64,000 bases of DNA from Mucilaginibacter ginsenosidivorax (GCF_007971525.1 NZ_CP042437.1:5022001-5086000), one strand, 5' to 3'. Shown: positions 33,745 to 41,525, counted from the first letter of the stretch. The notes: generated by a model not told the origin, from the sequence alone. Made by a program: numbers and translations.

Positions 33745-33857
33745 TTGGCAGTAATATGTTGCGATAAGTATTCAAAGATTAATATCTAAATCCGTCGACG
33801 CGATAATCCTTCATCTGGGAAAATACGTTAACTACTGCGTTTTGGTGGCGTCGAAAG

Positions 33858-33952
33858 CTTTGTGCTTTACAATAACATCGTGATTTGTATGCTGGCGCAC
33901 AGAACTGGCCTGCGATAGCGGTTGCGGGAAAATTGCTTGCGGCCGGCATCAG
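33858..33952 (+). repeat. Dispersed intergenic repeat, copy B
   Basis: It aligns with copy A over most of its length: CTTTGTGCTTTACAATAACA, GTGATTTGTATGCTGGCGCA and GGCCTGCGATAGCGG, ending in a CTTGCGGCCGG stretch. It occupies the gap between the permease gene and the convergent hypothetical gene. Confidence 0.75.
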
Positions 33953-33986
33953 CGTTTCGTTATCCAGCTATTGTACAGGTCTGAAA

Positions 33987-34346
33987 TTATATTTTAGCCC
34001 TTTTCTTTGATGCACGTTGTGGCCTAGCGGTTACTATTTTTGTACCATCGGCAGGCATGGCTGCATTTGACGAACCTTGTGTAGTTATTTGTACGCTAGC
34101 GGGTTTTTGCCCTGTTTTTTTATATCGTGCAATAGCCTGAGCAATGGTTTGCCTGGTAGCCTCAGTAAAAACCGATGGCCCCACTATTAGGTCAACGTTT
34201 TTTGGTTCTCTGATAGATCCCAAACTTTCACTGCTATTCATAAGGTCGTCAATAACTAAATTAAGGTGATATACGGAACCATCAGACAGTATACGAAATA
34301 TACGGAAATTGTAAAAAATAATTGACTTTTTTAAGTAAAACCACAT
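33987..34346 (-). CDS. Hypothetical protein
   Basis: The 119-aa ORF reads as a plausible protein from about residue 20 on (DGSVYHLNLVIDDLMNSSESLGSI, SVFTEATRQTIAQAIARYKKTG) and ends in a basic tail with RPQRASKKRAKI. The first 15 residues may not be translated. I do not recognise a family. The gene stands among repeats at the edge of the disturbed region, so it may be accessory DNA or a remnant. Confidence 0.5.
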   Translation of the reverse strand: MWFYLKKSIIFYNFRIFRILSDGSVYHLNLVIDDLMNSSESLGSIREPKNVDLIVGPSVFTEATRQTIAQAIARYKKTGQKPASVQITTQGSSNAAMPADGTKIVTARPQRASKKRAKI

Positions 34347-34401
34347 TAAAAAAATAACCAGTTTAATGGTAGCTTTATCAATATACTACACCATTCCCGC
34401 C

Positions 34402-34447
34402 CGCTGCCGCAAGCCTCCGGGATTGTGCGCCCGCATGCTAAGTATAC
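34402..34447 (-). repeat. Dispersed repeat, copy D (inverted to copy E)
   Basis: Two blocks are perfect inverted matches to copy E: CGCTGCCGCAAGCCTC (34402-34417) and CATGCTAAGTATAC (34434-34447). Copies D and E face each other across about 120 bp, so the interval can form a large stem. Confidence 0.75.
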
Positions 34448-34566
34448 GCCATGCCTTTAAGACAATAAGCTACACAACTTGTTAACCTCAATTTTTTTAT
34501 AGTGCTCTTTCGCCCCGCTTAAAATAAAAATGCAGGATATGTGATAGCATCCGGGATTTGCGAGGT

Positions 34567-34656
34567 GTATACTTAGCATGGTGTTTACCAGTCAGTGGGC
34601 ACACAAGCCTTGAGGCTTGCGGCAGCGCAAATAAATACTTGCGGTAGCAGGGGGGC
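34567..34656 (+). repeat. Dispersed repeat, copy E (inverted to copy D)
   Basis: It holds GTATACTTAGCATG (34567-34580) and GAGGCTTGCGGCAGCG (34612-34627), perfect complements of the blocks in copy D, plus a further CTTGCGGTAGC unit typical of the family. It lies just beyond the detached end of the nuclease gene. Confidence 0.75.
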
Positions 34657-34692
34657 CAAGAGAACTGTAAAGTTACCTGCATTTTGCCCTTG

Positions 34693-34766
34693 TCAGCCAA
34701 AATACTTTTTCCGGATATTAGGAAAAAGAAGTAATGCCCTTTCAAGATTATACACAGAATAAGATT
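34693..34766 (-). pseudogene. Detached 3' end of the Mrr-like nuclease gene
   Basis: Reading the minus strand from 34766, the frame that continues the nuclease gene (whose present stop is at 40035) gives Y-SVYNLERALLLFPNIRKKYFG and then TGA at 34693-34695. The join needs removal of the 34767-40034 element and one copy of the 7-bp duplication TAAGATT. The resulting end, with an LERALLLFPNI helix, is what one expects after KIES in this type of nuclease. The fragment has no start of its own. Confidence 0.8.
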
Positions 34767-34815
34767 ACCTGTTGGCGGTATTAATAAATTAATTAATCCT
34801 ATAAAATTAAATATA
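34767..34815 (+). repeat. Left terminal inverted repeat of the element
   Basis: Its outer end is ACCTGTTGGCGGTATTAATA. The full 49 bp are the exact reverse complement of 39986-40034. Beyond the 49 bp the two ends diverge. Confidence 0.95.
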
Positions 34816-34854
34816 GTTCATTCAATAAAGTATTTTTACAAATCCATTTAAATA

Positions 34855-34883
34855 AAAATGCTTGATGTTCAATCAAGCATTTT
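34855..34883 (-). terminator. Terminator of the first element gene
   Basis: AAATGCTTGA and TCAAGCATTT form a 10-bp stem with a 7-nt loop, followed on the minus strand by a T-rich run. It lies 20 bp after the stop of the gene at 34904. Confidence 0.75.
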
Positions 34884-34903
34884 AAGAATTAACAGAAAAT
34901 ATA

Positions 34904-35422
34904 TTAGTAGCTGTAAGGAGTAATATTAAAATTATCCTTTAACATTTTTGCATCAAATTGTTTACAGAAGACATTCGCTAAAGTATCAATGTAAGCAGCA
35001 ATTGTTCCATCTTGTACTACTGCTTGTAAAATTGGATTTACATTTACAGAAGTGATGTAATTGGTTATTCTTATTTGTCCGTAATTATCAGCTAAAATAT
35101 AAAAACCTTCCACTTCTTTTAAATCCTGTGAAAGCGGGGTTTTGTGATATACTTTTAAGTATCCAATATCGTTTATAGTTGATTGTATATTTTTATAGAT
35201 GACGAATGTACCACCTCTATATTTGAATGATAAACTATCATCATTTAATGAGACATCACTAATTTTTTCATGAACCATATTTGATAATAATACCAATAAT
35301 TCAGATAACTTTTTATCCATAAGATTTGTTATAACTTGATTTATAAATTTTTTAATTGGAAATACTAAGATATCAATTATAAAAATAAGTTTACCCCCGA
35401 TGTTATTAAGTAATTTTTTCAT
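34904..35422 (-). CDS. Hypothetical element-borne protein, amphipathic N-terminus
   Basis: The 172-aa product starts with a long hydrophobic/amphipathic stretch (KLIFIIDILVFPIKKFINQVI) that could attach it to the membrane. A mixed alpha/beta part follows (SLSFKYRGGTFVIYKNIQSTI, VEGFYILADNYGQIRITNYI, QAVVQDGTIAAYIDTLANVF). No family is recognised. It lies downstream of the lipoprotein-like gene in the same direction, with its own terminator. The base composition is AT-rich like the rest of the element. Confidence 0.65.
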   Translation of the reverse strand: MKKLLNNIGGKLIFIIDILVFPIKKFINQVITNLMDKKLSELLVLLSNMVHEKISDVSLNDDSLSFKYRGGTFVIYKNIQSTINDIGYLKVYHKTPLSQDLKEVEGFYILADNYGQIRITNYITSVNVNPILQAVVQDGTIAAYIDTLANVFCKQFDAKMLKDNFNITPYSY

Positions 35423-35471
35423 ACTTAATAATATAACTCACAGTTATTTAGATTGAAATACTATTCTCTTT

Positions 35472-36149
35472 TCAATTTGCACTCATATCCACTTTATTGA
35501 AATATAACATGACATCGTTTCCATTTGTCATCATATGAGATTGTGCAGCCATATCGGCATCATCAAGATATGTGTAAAACTTCATATGTGCTAACTGGGC
35601 CTTATAATGTTCAACATACCACTCGTAAATATCCTTTTCAGTAGAATTCATGACACGATATGTTTTTTCCCCTTTTACTGCCTCAGAAGGATTGGGTAAA
35701 TCATCTAATTTATCTATAACAATGGTATCTGGTTTCACTTTATTTTCTGTTTTTAGAACTTCAACAGGTTGAGAATTATTCTCGGGTTTATTATTAACAT
35801 TCGATGAAGGATTAAGTGGTTTAATTGGACTTACATCTGCGATAGGAGTACATTCTGTTGCCCTAACAGTAAATGGTGAATTTTCAAATCCATAATCAAT
35901 ATTTGTGAAGTGAATAACTGCATCTGTACCATTTATACCCACTCCGCTCCATTTACACAACCATTCATCATTTTGACCATAATATTCTTTTTGGTAAGGT
36001 TCACCCCAATCTTTCACCAAATCTTTAAAATGTACATCTTTCATAGTTCGTGCAAGCTCATCACAAGCCTTATAATCTTTACGGTATTTACAAGATTCAA
36101 AAACTATAATTGTTAAAATAAATAGAATAATTGAAGTAATTGGCTTCAT
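35472..36149 (-). CDS. Hypothetical lipoprotein-like protein of the element
   Basis: The 225-aa product has a hydrophobic N-terminus ending in VFESCKYRKDYK, a weak lipobox with Cys20. The next part, MKDVHFKDLVKDWGEPYQKEYYGQNDEWLCKWSG, resembles SmpA/BamE-like small lipoprotein domains, where a GxP turn precedes a Trp/Tyr strand; this likeness is by eye. A Pro/Asn-rich linker (about 112-140) and a helical C-terminus (EKDIYEWYVEHYKAQLAHMKFYTYL) follow. The function is unknown. Confidence 0.65.
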   Translation of the reverse strand: MKPITSIILFILTIIVFESCKYRKDYKACDELARTMKDVHFKDLVKDWGEPYQKEYYGQNDEWLCKWSGVGINGTDAVIHFTNIDYGFENSPFTVRATECTPIADVSPIKPLNPSSNVNNKPENNSQPVEVLKTENKVKPDTIVIDKLDDLPNPSEAVKGEKTYRVMNSTEKDIYEWYVEHYKAQLAHMKFYTYLDDADMAAQSHMMTNGNDVMLYFNKVDMSAN

Positions 36150-36167
36150 CAGATATATTTGGAAATT

Positions 36168-36554
36168 TTAAATGTTTAAGTAGACAGATATGTCGTTATG
36201 AATAGCGTTTTCGTCTTGTGAAGTTAATCCACTGCCATCAGCAGCGAACAATCCTTTACGTTTTACAGAATAATAAATTCTCCCATAAGTAAGAGCTTGT
36301 TGGGCTTCTTTTGATTTCAGTGCTTTCAAATAATTCTTTAAAGTTTTTAGGGTAAGAAAATATTTTAAAAGGAAGTAGGCATAAAAAAATATTCCTATTA
36401 AACATCCTACGAGAAGAAAGGACGTTAACTCATAATAATAAAATACAGTTTTCCATAATACCCCAATCGCAACTAAATAAAAAGGAACAAATCCATATAG
36501 GATTGAATTGAGTGTAATTTTTAGAGAAAATAATTGATTTTCTAACATAACCAC
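36168..36554 (-). CDS. Hypothetical membrane protein of the element
   Basis: The 128-aa product has two strong hydrophobic segments (about 18-35 and 42-66) and a basic, helical cytoplasmic tail (LKTLKNYLKALKSKEAQQALTYGRIYYSVKRKGLF). It is first of three minus-strand element genes (18 bp before the lipoprotein-like gene), so they may be one operon. The divergent XRE gene lies 98 bp away and is a candidate regulator. No family recognised. Confidence 0.65.
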   Translation of the reverse strand: MVMLENQLFSLKITLNSILYGFVPFYLVAIGVLWKTVFYYYELTSFLLVGCLIGIFFYAYFLLKYFLTLKTLKNYLKALKSKEAQQALTYGRIYYSVKRKGLFAADGSGLTSQDENAIHNDISVYLNI

Positions 36555-36652
36555 ATTATCGCTTAGGTGAGCATAAAGTTACGAACTTTAAACCACTTTA
36601 CCAATACCTGTATTAGTATCATGTAATCGTTTTAAAACGTCCTTGCAATTCT

Positions 36653-36895
36653 ATGCAAGAAGTAAAAAAGACCGATTTAGACCTTTATATTATCAATAAG
36701 GTTAAAGAGTTACGTTTGAAAAATAATGTCTCACAAGCAGTGCTTGCTATTAAATTAGATGTATCTGATGCATTCATCGGTCAGATAGAAAATCCGAAGC
36801 ATAGAGCTAAATATAATATTACTCACATCAATAAACTGGCTCAAATATTTAGCTGTAGTCCAAAGGATTTTCTACCTGATAATCCTATAATTTAG
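36653..36895 (+). CDS. XRE-family helix-turn-helix regulator of the element
   Basis: The 80-aa single-domain DNA-binding protein shows VKELRLKNNVSQAVLAIKLDVSDAFIGQIENPKHRAKYNITHINKLAQIFSCSPKDFLP. This is a complete HTH of the type found in Bacteroidota phages and mobile elements. It is divergent from the three-gene minus-strand cluster and likely represses it. Confidence 0.92.
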   Translation: MQEVKKTDLDLYIINKVKELRLKNNVSQAVLAIKLDVSDAFIGQIENPKHRAKYNITHINKLAQIFSCSPKDFLPDNPII

Positions 36896-37271
36896 GCCTT
36901 AAAAACAAATTCCTTTTTGAATTTAAAGAATAATATTTTGATTTTATAGATTATTTAAACTATAAATCTGTATTTGTCATATTATTGAAATAATATTCTG
37001 TTATTTTCAATTTTATCAAACATATTTTCTCATATATAGTTCAGCAATCATGATTTTTAACACATTATGATTATGTCTGAATAAATACGAATCGAAAAGA
37101 GAATAAATGACTATCAGGATGATTGTCATTAAGAATTAATTTGTTGGTAAAAATAAAAGCCCCATCAAGTTTGGCGACCGAGGGGGCTTTTAATAAAAAA
37201 ACAGGTGGTTAAGCCATGTTTCCTACAGCATCAAATGTATGGAAATTTTTGGCTATGCTCAAGCAATTCCT
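36896..37271. other. AT-rich non-coding gap inside the element
   Basis: No gene is visible in these 376 bp between the XRE gene and the transposase. The region is very AT-rich and contains a clear terminator-like hairpin at 37155-37191. Confidence 0.7.
37155..37191 (+). terminator. Bidirectional terminator-like hairpin
   Basis: AAAAGCCCC (37155-37163) pairs with GGGGCTTTT (37183-37191) around a 19-nt loop. The A and T runs on both sides suit termination from either direction. It would shield the transposase from upstream transcription. Confidence 0.7.
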
Positions 37272-38176
37272 ATGCATAATATTAAATCAAACTTCAATAA
37301 AGTAAAAGCTATTCTTTCAAAGTTTTTAGCAGGTAGCTTTTCTTCATCTGGTAACTTCTTACGCCCCGGCCCTAAACCAAAATTTACAGATTTAGATGTA
37401 ATGACTTTAAGCATCACCGCCGAGTGCATGTGTCTCGATAGTGAAAACTATCTATTCCACTTATTAAGGTCAACCTATAAAGATGACTTCCCCATTTGAT
37501 AAGTAGGCGGCAATATAACGATAGGCGCAAAGGTCTTTTCTTTCAGATAAATGAAATAAGACAAGTCATGGCAAATGAACTTAATGAACTCAAAGAGGTT
37601 TTTGCCCTTGACTCCATGCCCTTGGAGATATGTAAATATTCGAGAGCAGACCGCAATAAAATGGGAAATGGTAATTCCTATTATGCTCCAGATAAAGGAT
37701 ACTGCGCTTCTCAAAACAAATGGTTTTTTGGATATAAGTTACATGGTGTATGCTCACCCTATGGGGTGATTCAAATGTTTGATTTATCTCAGGCATCAGT
37801 ACATGATATAAATTTTTTAAAAGATGTAAGTAACAATATGAAGAATTGCCTGATTGCTGGTGATAGAGGATATATAGGAAAAGACATCAAAGACAAACTA
37901 TGGTTAGATAATAAGATATGCTTGGAGACACCATTACGAAATAATCAAAAAGAAGGTAAACCGATGTTGTATGTTTTACGCAAAGTAAGGAAACGGATGG
38001 AAACCGTTTTCTCACAGCTATGCGACCAGTTTTTAATTCAAAGGAATTACGCCAAATCCTTTTATGGATTTCGAACGAGAATTTTGGCGAAGATTACAGG
38101 TATGACAACACTACAGTATATGAACAAATTCATTACAAAAAGGCCAATAGGTCAGATAAAATATTCATTTCTATAA
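37272..38176 (+). pseudogene. IS982-family transposase with a single-base frameshift
   Basis: The N-terminal frame (MHNIKSNFNKVKAIL to CLDSENYLFHLLRSTYKDDFP) stops at 37499. The rest (ISRRQYNDRRKGLF to the end) is in the -1 frame. In IS982 transposases the stretch is continuous (FPHLISRRQYN). Restoring one C in the CCCC run at 37490-37493 gives exactly that. The DDE residues are present: Asp in ALDSMPLEIC, Asp in IAGDRGYIG and Glu in RMETVFSQL. It is either a recent frameshift or a programmed -1 slip. No separate IS982-type inverted repeats were found close around this gene. Confidence 0.85.
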
Positions 38177-38187
38177 AATTTATAATA

Positions 38188-38418
38188 ATGGACAGTTTCA
38201 ACATAAAAATTAGTTACGCCATAATCAGTGCAATAAGAGCAGGGATATGTACAGATGTACCAGAAGAACTTAAATTAGGTTATGATATCGATACAGCAGA
38301 AATTGTGTATAACGAAACAATGGGGTATGAATTAGAAAGAACGGTTAGGTATATCGAAAAAATGATAGAGGATATTAATGCGGAAGGGAGTCTGGTAGAT
38401 TATAATGGGAAGAAATAA
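38188..38418 (+). CDS. Small hypothetical protein of the element
   Basis: The 76-aa product starts at the ATG at 38188, 12 bp after the transposase stop. The in-frame upstream extension overlaps the transposase in another frame and is not credible. It is acidic and helical (SYAIISAIRAGICTDVPEELKLGYDIDTAEIVYNETM). No family recognised. Confidence 0.6.
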   Translation: MDSFNIKISYAIISAIRAGICTDVPEELKLGYDIDTAEIVYNETMGYELERTVRYIEKMIEDINAEGSLVDYNGKK

Positions 38419-38468
38419 AAAATTTATAGATTTGGATTATTATAAATCTAAATCAACTAATCACAATC

Positions 38469-38792
38469 ATGGCAATAATATTTCCGACTCCCCCGAATTT
38501 TGATGCTAAGAGTTTTGTCGAATCAGTACACAGTCAAATTAAAATCAATAAAGATTTCAATAAATATGCAGTTGGTGTAACAGATGTAGTTGAGAAATAC
38601 ATTGATTGGAAATATACAAGACAGTATAAATTCAAGCAGTATTACAGCACCTTCAATTCAATTGATAATGCAGAACAAGTTTATCGGGAGTTTTTAACTT
38701 ATGGTTATCAAGACTTAGAATTTGATTCTGTTGATATCAATGATACAGCAAACTGTAAAAGTGTATTTATCATCCATGTCCCAAATTCTTAA
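38469..38792 (+). CDS. Hypothetical protein of the element
   Basis: The 107-aa product reads FPTPPNFDAKSFVESVHSQIKINKDFNKYAVGVTDVVEKYIDWKYTRQYKFKQYY and ends in VFIIHVPNS. It has no signal or membrane segment. It follows the 76-aa gene by 50 bp. Its stop overlaps the convergent gene at 38789 by 4 bp. The family is unknown. Confidence 0.6.
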   Translation: MAIIFPTPPNFDAKSFVESVHSQIKINKDFNKYAVGVTDVVEKYIDWKYTRQYKFKQYYSTFNSIDNAEQVYREFLTYGYQDLEFDSVDINDTANCKSVFIIHVPNS

Positions 38793-38977
38793 ACAAGATA
38801 ATGTTCTATAAATCTCATAGAACTTAATTGCTCTTGAGTATATCCCTGTATGATTGTAAAATAATTTGTAACATAATGATTTATTTTCTCAACGAGATTT
38901 CCATCTAATGATGATACTAATATTTGTTTGGTTTTAACTTTATAATAGAGGTTGTATAAATCTAAATTGGTGTTCAT
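38789..38977 (-). CDS. Small hypothetical protein of the element
   Basis: From the ATG at 38977 the product is 62 aa (MNTNLDLYNLYYKVKTKQILVSSLDGNLVEKINHYVTNYF). Its end, GYTQEQLSSMRFIEHYL, resembles the GLTQEQLNKIFPE end of the small protein at 39737, so the two may be related. It is convergent with the 107-aa gene. Function unknown. Confidence 0.5.
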   Translation of the reverse strand: MNTNLDLYNLYYKVKTKQILVSSLDGNLVEKINHYVTNYFTIIQGYTQEQLSSMRFIEHYLV

Positions 38978-39018
38978 AATAATTATCTTTACCATAAATA
39001 GTTTAAACCTAAATTTTG

Positions 39019-39723
39019 ATGGGTAATGTTAATTTTAATGAAGAATTTAAAGATAAGGCGTTTAAAATAGCGGCTGGAATTACCTTATTTGTTGTACTAA
39101 CGATTTTATCTGTGATGACAGTTGTGACGGTTAAGAAAATTAATAAGGGTGAATATGTTAAAGTATTTGGATTGGAATATAACATACCAAAGGAACACCC
39201 TGATACCATTGTTAAAACGGTTAAGACTAAACCCGATACAATATTTAAGAATACTATAAAAACAAGTAGTGTAGCAAGAGTTTCTCTCCAGAGGACAGTT
39301 CCTAAAAAATTAATGATTAATCATGATACCGCTATTAAAGCTGTAGTTCCCCCAACGATACAAGCGAAAAATTATGCTGGTACAAATAATGGTGGTCATG
39401 TTGGGGATAACTACTACGGGACAGCCTTAGAATTTACCCAAGATTACGGCGACTTTTTTATTAATTACATTGAAAAATTCCGAATAGACTCAAATATTAT
39501 AAGTAAAAGTTTAGTGCTGAATCCTTTTATCAATTGTAATAGTCAAAAATTTGGAACGGATTTAATGAACTATTTAAAATCGAAAAATTACCGAGTAAGC
39601 ATCAGATATAATGTAATGACCAAAGAAAGCGTTGAGGGTATTGATGTAACTTTTGATAGAAAAGAAAATTGCTTTGAAATCGGAATTAACAATATGTACA
39701 CAAACAAAGAACCTAAATTATAA
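39019..39723 (+). CDS. Hypothetical single-pass membrane protein of the element
   Basis: The 234-aa product has a short cytoplasmic N-terminus, one membrane helix (about 19-41, IAAGITLFVVLTILSVMTVVTV), a Lys/Thr-rich linker (about 60-120) with a GGHVGDNYYG motif, and a globular C-terminal domain (DFFINYIEKFRIDSNIISKSLVLN, VSIRYNVMTKESVEGIDVTFD). The ATG at 39019 is preferred over the TTG just before it. I do not recognise the family. Confidence 0.65.
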   Translation: MGNVNFNEEFKDKAFKIAAGITLFVVLTILSVMTVVTVKKINKGEYVKVFGLEYNIPKEHPDTIVKTVKTKPDTIFKNTIKTSSVARVSLQRTVPKKLMINHDTAIKAVVPPTIQAKNYAGTNNGGHVGDNYYGTALEFTQDYGDFFINYIEKFRIDSNIISKSLVLNPFINCNSQKFGTDLMNYLKSKNYRVSIRYNVMTKESVEGIDVTFDRKENCFEIGINNMYTNKEPKL

Positions 39724-39736
39724 TAATCTTTAAAAA

Positions 39737-39934
39737 TTATTCAGGGAAAATTTTATTAAGCTGTTCCTGAGTAAGGCCAGTAACATTAAACCTACTTAGT
39801 ACTGAATCAAATTTCACTGAAAATTCTTTAATCTCAGGAAACTCATACTTTATCCTGTCGATAACTTGCCGTTCTAAAGACTCATATCCATCATTTGGAA
39901 ATGAATCAAAGCCTGTTAGTTTAAAATCTGTCAT
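39737..39934 (-). CDS. Small hypothetical protein of the element
   Basis: The 65-aa acidic protein (TDFKLTGFDSFPNDGYESLERQVIDRIKYEFPEIKEF, then FNVTGLTQEQLNKIFPE) ends close to the right inverted repeat. It is convergent with the 234-aa gene, 13 bp apart. No family recognised. Confidence 0.55.
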   Translation of the reverse strand: MTDFKLTGFDSFPNDGYESLERQVIDRIKYEFPEIKEFSVKFDSVLSRFNVTGLTQEQLNKIFPE

Positions 39935-39985
39935 AACTTTTTATGATAAATTTAATAAAAGGGTTGTAATATTCTAATCCTATAG

Positions 39986-40034
39986 TATATTTAATTTTAT
40001 AGGATTAATTAATTTATTAATACCGCCAACAGGT
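39986..40034 (-). repeat. Right terminal inverted repeat of the element
   Basis: It is the exact reverse complement of 34767-34815, with its outer end CCAACAGGT at 40026-40034. The truncated nuclease gene ends directly outside it (stop TAA at 40037-40035). Confidence 0.95.
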
Positions 40035-41525
40035 TTAAGATTCTATTTTCATACTCTTGTTTAGTGCAAGCCGGTCAAGTTTGTCATATAAAGTTGCATC
40101 TATTACTACGTTGGTCATGATGCCGTAGCCGCGTGCTCCGAACTGATCTACTGTGTCGGAAATGTCCTGTACTTTTGTCGCAGTTAATGATGTTCCCTTT
40201 TTTAGAAGCTTGCATTGAAAAATAAACTTTTCAGGTTCGTACTGGAACCTGCGGTGTGTCCAAATTTCTATATCACGACCACCGTCTCTGGAACGCGATT
40301 TTCCCATTTTTCGCATAGTTGCCTGGTTAAAGCCCGGATTACATGATAATATATCTATGCACAGCTCTTCAAAGGCATCGTCGTCAAGGTCCTTCCAAGG
40401 ACATTTAATATCCGCAGAAATGCCCGCGAGCCGTGTCGCGACCAGAAAGATTGAACTCAGTTTTTTATTCAGCAAAAGCAGTTCCTGCTGATTGGGCTTA
40501 CTGATATTCCAGATGAGATACTGATAATCGTTGTCAATGACCAATGCCTGATCGCCGAAACTTGATACAAAATACTGCAGAGATGACCTCGATCTGAACA
40601 TTGTCGGAAGTTTATCACCGCCTGGATCGAGATTTAACAATTCATAATAAGAGTTGTCTGCGGTCTCCGGCGGCGGATACAGAGGATTATGATGTGGTTC
40701 GTAGGTTAATAGCGATGTTATCCAATTGTTTTTCTCCAGCAGGTTTGGTCGTTCAATGGCTGAACAAACGCATGCCCTGGCCCTGATCAGCTCGTCAAAA
40801 GGAAAATGAATAAGTAACCCCCTGCTGATAAGGTAACTGATGTTATTGATCACAAACAACTCGGCTGGCTCAAATTTGATTTCGTCACTCTCCGAAAAAT
40901 TAATTATCGTTTTTTGAATATCTGCGTTGGGAGAAATTATCCAAGTATTACGGGAGCCATAGGTTTTCCCTTGCTGCCCTGCTTTGGTCATTTCCCAAAA
41001 CTGAAACTGCCGTTCAGGAAATTCATTGAATTCGGTGGTAAAGAAGCTACTGTCGGCTTCCTCTTCATCTCCAAAGTTTCCCTGTATCTCATAGTATTGT
41101 CCGTTAATATAGTTCGTCAGATAATCATTTGCGAGTTCGGGAAAAGCAATTGGAATTTTATGCAGATTTTCCCGAAAATTTTCCAAGCGGTCAACATGGT
41201 TAGACCATTCATCTGTATCATAGTCGCTACCCATAAGCTCTGCAAGGGAATGAATTTTTTGGGCCAGTGCACTGGTGTTGATGGGCTTTAACCCAAGGTC
41301 TGTGAAACCAGAACTGGTGGAATAACCTATACGTTCAGCGAACTCTGCGAACTCCTGACTCAGATAAGCAGCTTCCGCGCAGTTATAGGCCAGATCTGAA
41401 TACTGCCGGGCGCCTTCAATATATATTCTCAGAATAAATCCGTCAGCATTTTCGCGAACAAAGTTTTTAATCGATTCTAACGCTGGTTTTTCTTCTTTGA
41501 GGCCTTCGAAATACAGTATCTCCAT
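40035..41525 (-). CDS. Mrr-like restriction endonuclease with large N-terminal domain, 3' end displaced
   Basis: The present ORF of 496 aa has an unrecognised N-terminal region (about 1-370) and a C-terminal PD-(D/E)xK nuclease domain of Mrr type: Glu386 in DDAFEELCIDIL, Asp418 in DGGRDIEIW and Gln437-Cys-Lys439 in FIFQCKLL. Such proteins act as modification-dependent or stand-alone restriction enzymes. No methyltransferase is encoded nearby. The stop at 40035 comes from insertion of the element; joining the left flank restores 22 more codons (518 aa). The catalytic residues are kept, so activity may survive. Confidence 0.85.
   Translation of the reverse strand: MEILYFEGLKEEKPALESIKNFVRENADGFILRIYIEGARQYSDLAYNCAEAAYLSQEFAEFAERIGYSTSSGFTDLGLKPINTSALAQKIHSLAELMGSDYDTDEWSNHVDRLENFRENLHKIPIAFPELANDYLTNYINGQYYEIQGNFGDEEEADSSFFTTEFNEFPERQFQFWEMTKAGQQGKTYGSRNTWIISPNADIQKTIINFSESDEIKFEPAELFVINNISYLISRGLLIHFPFDELIRARACVCSAIERPNLLEKNNWITSLLTYEPHHNPLYPPPETADNSYYELLNLDPGGDKLPTMFRSRSSLQYFVSSFGDQALVIDNDYQYLIWNISKPNQQELLLLNKKLSSIFLVATRLAGISADIKCPWKDLDDDAFEELCIDILSCNPGFNQATMRKMGKSRSRDGGRDIEIWTHRRFQYEPEKFIFQCKLLKKGTSLTATKVQDISDTVDQFGARGYGIMTNVVIDATLYDKLDRLALNKSMKIES

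Larger units (their letters stand above)
34767..40034. mobile_element. 5.27-kb transposable element with 49-bp terminal inverted repeats
   Basis: The element is bounded by perfect 49-bp inverted repeats and flanked by TAAGATT on both sides (34760-34766 and 40036-40042; one extra T separates the right copy). It is clearly richer in A+T than the DNA around it. It holds an IS982-like transposase in the middle, an XRE regulator and unrecognised small genes on both strands. The ends start with ACC, which I recall for IS982-family ends, so the transposase may move the whole unit. It inserted into the 3' end of the nuclease gene. Confidence 0.85.

Noticed and set aside
34497..34745. 82-aa minus-strand ORF
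   Set aside because: It runs in a different frame from the reconstructed nuclease tail and crosses a dispersed repeat; the tail frame explains the region better.
34767..40034. Integrative conjugative element or prophage
   Set aside because: There is no integrase, relaxase, tra gene or structural phage gene; the ends are transposon-type inverted repeats.
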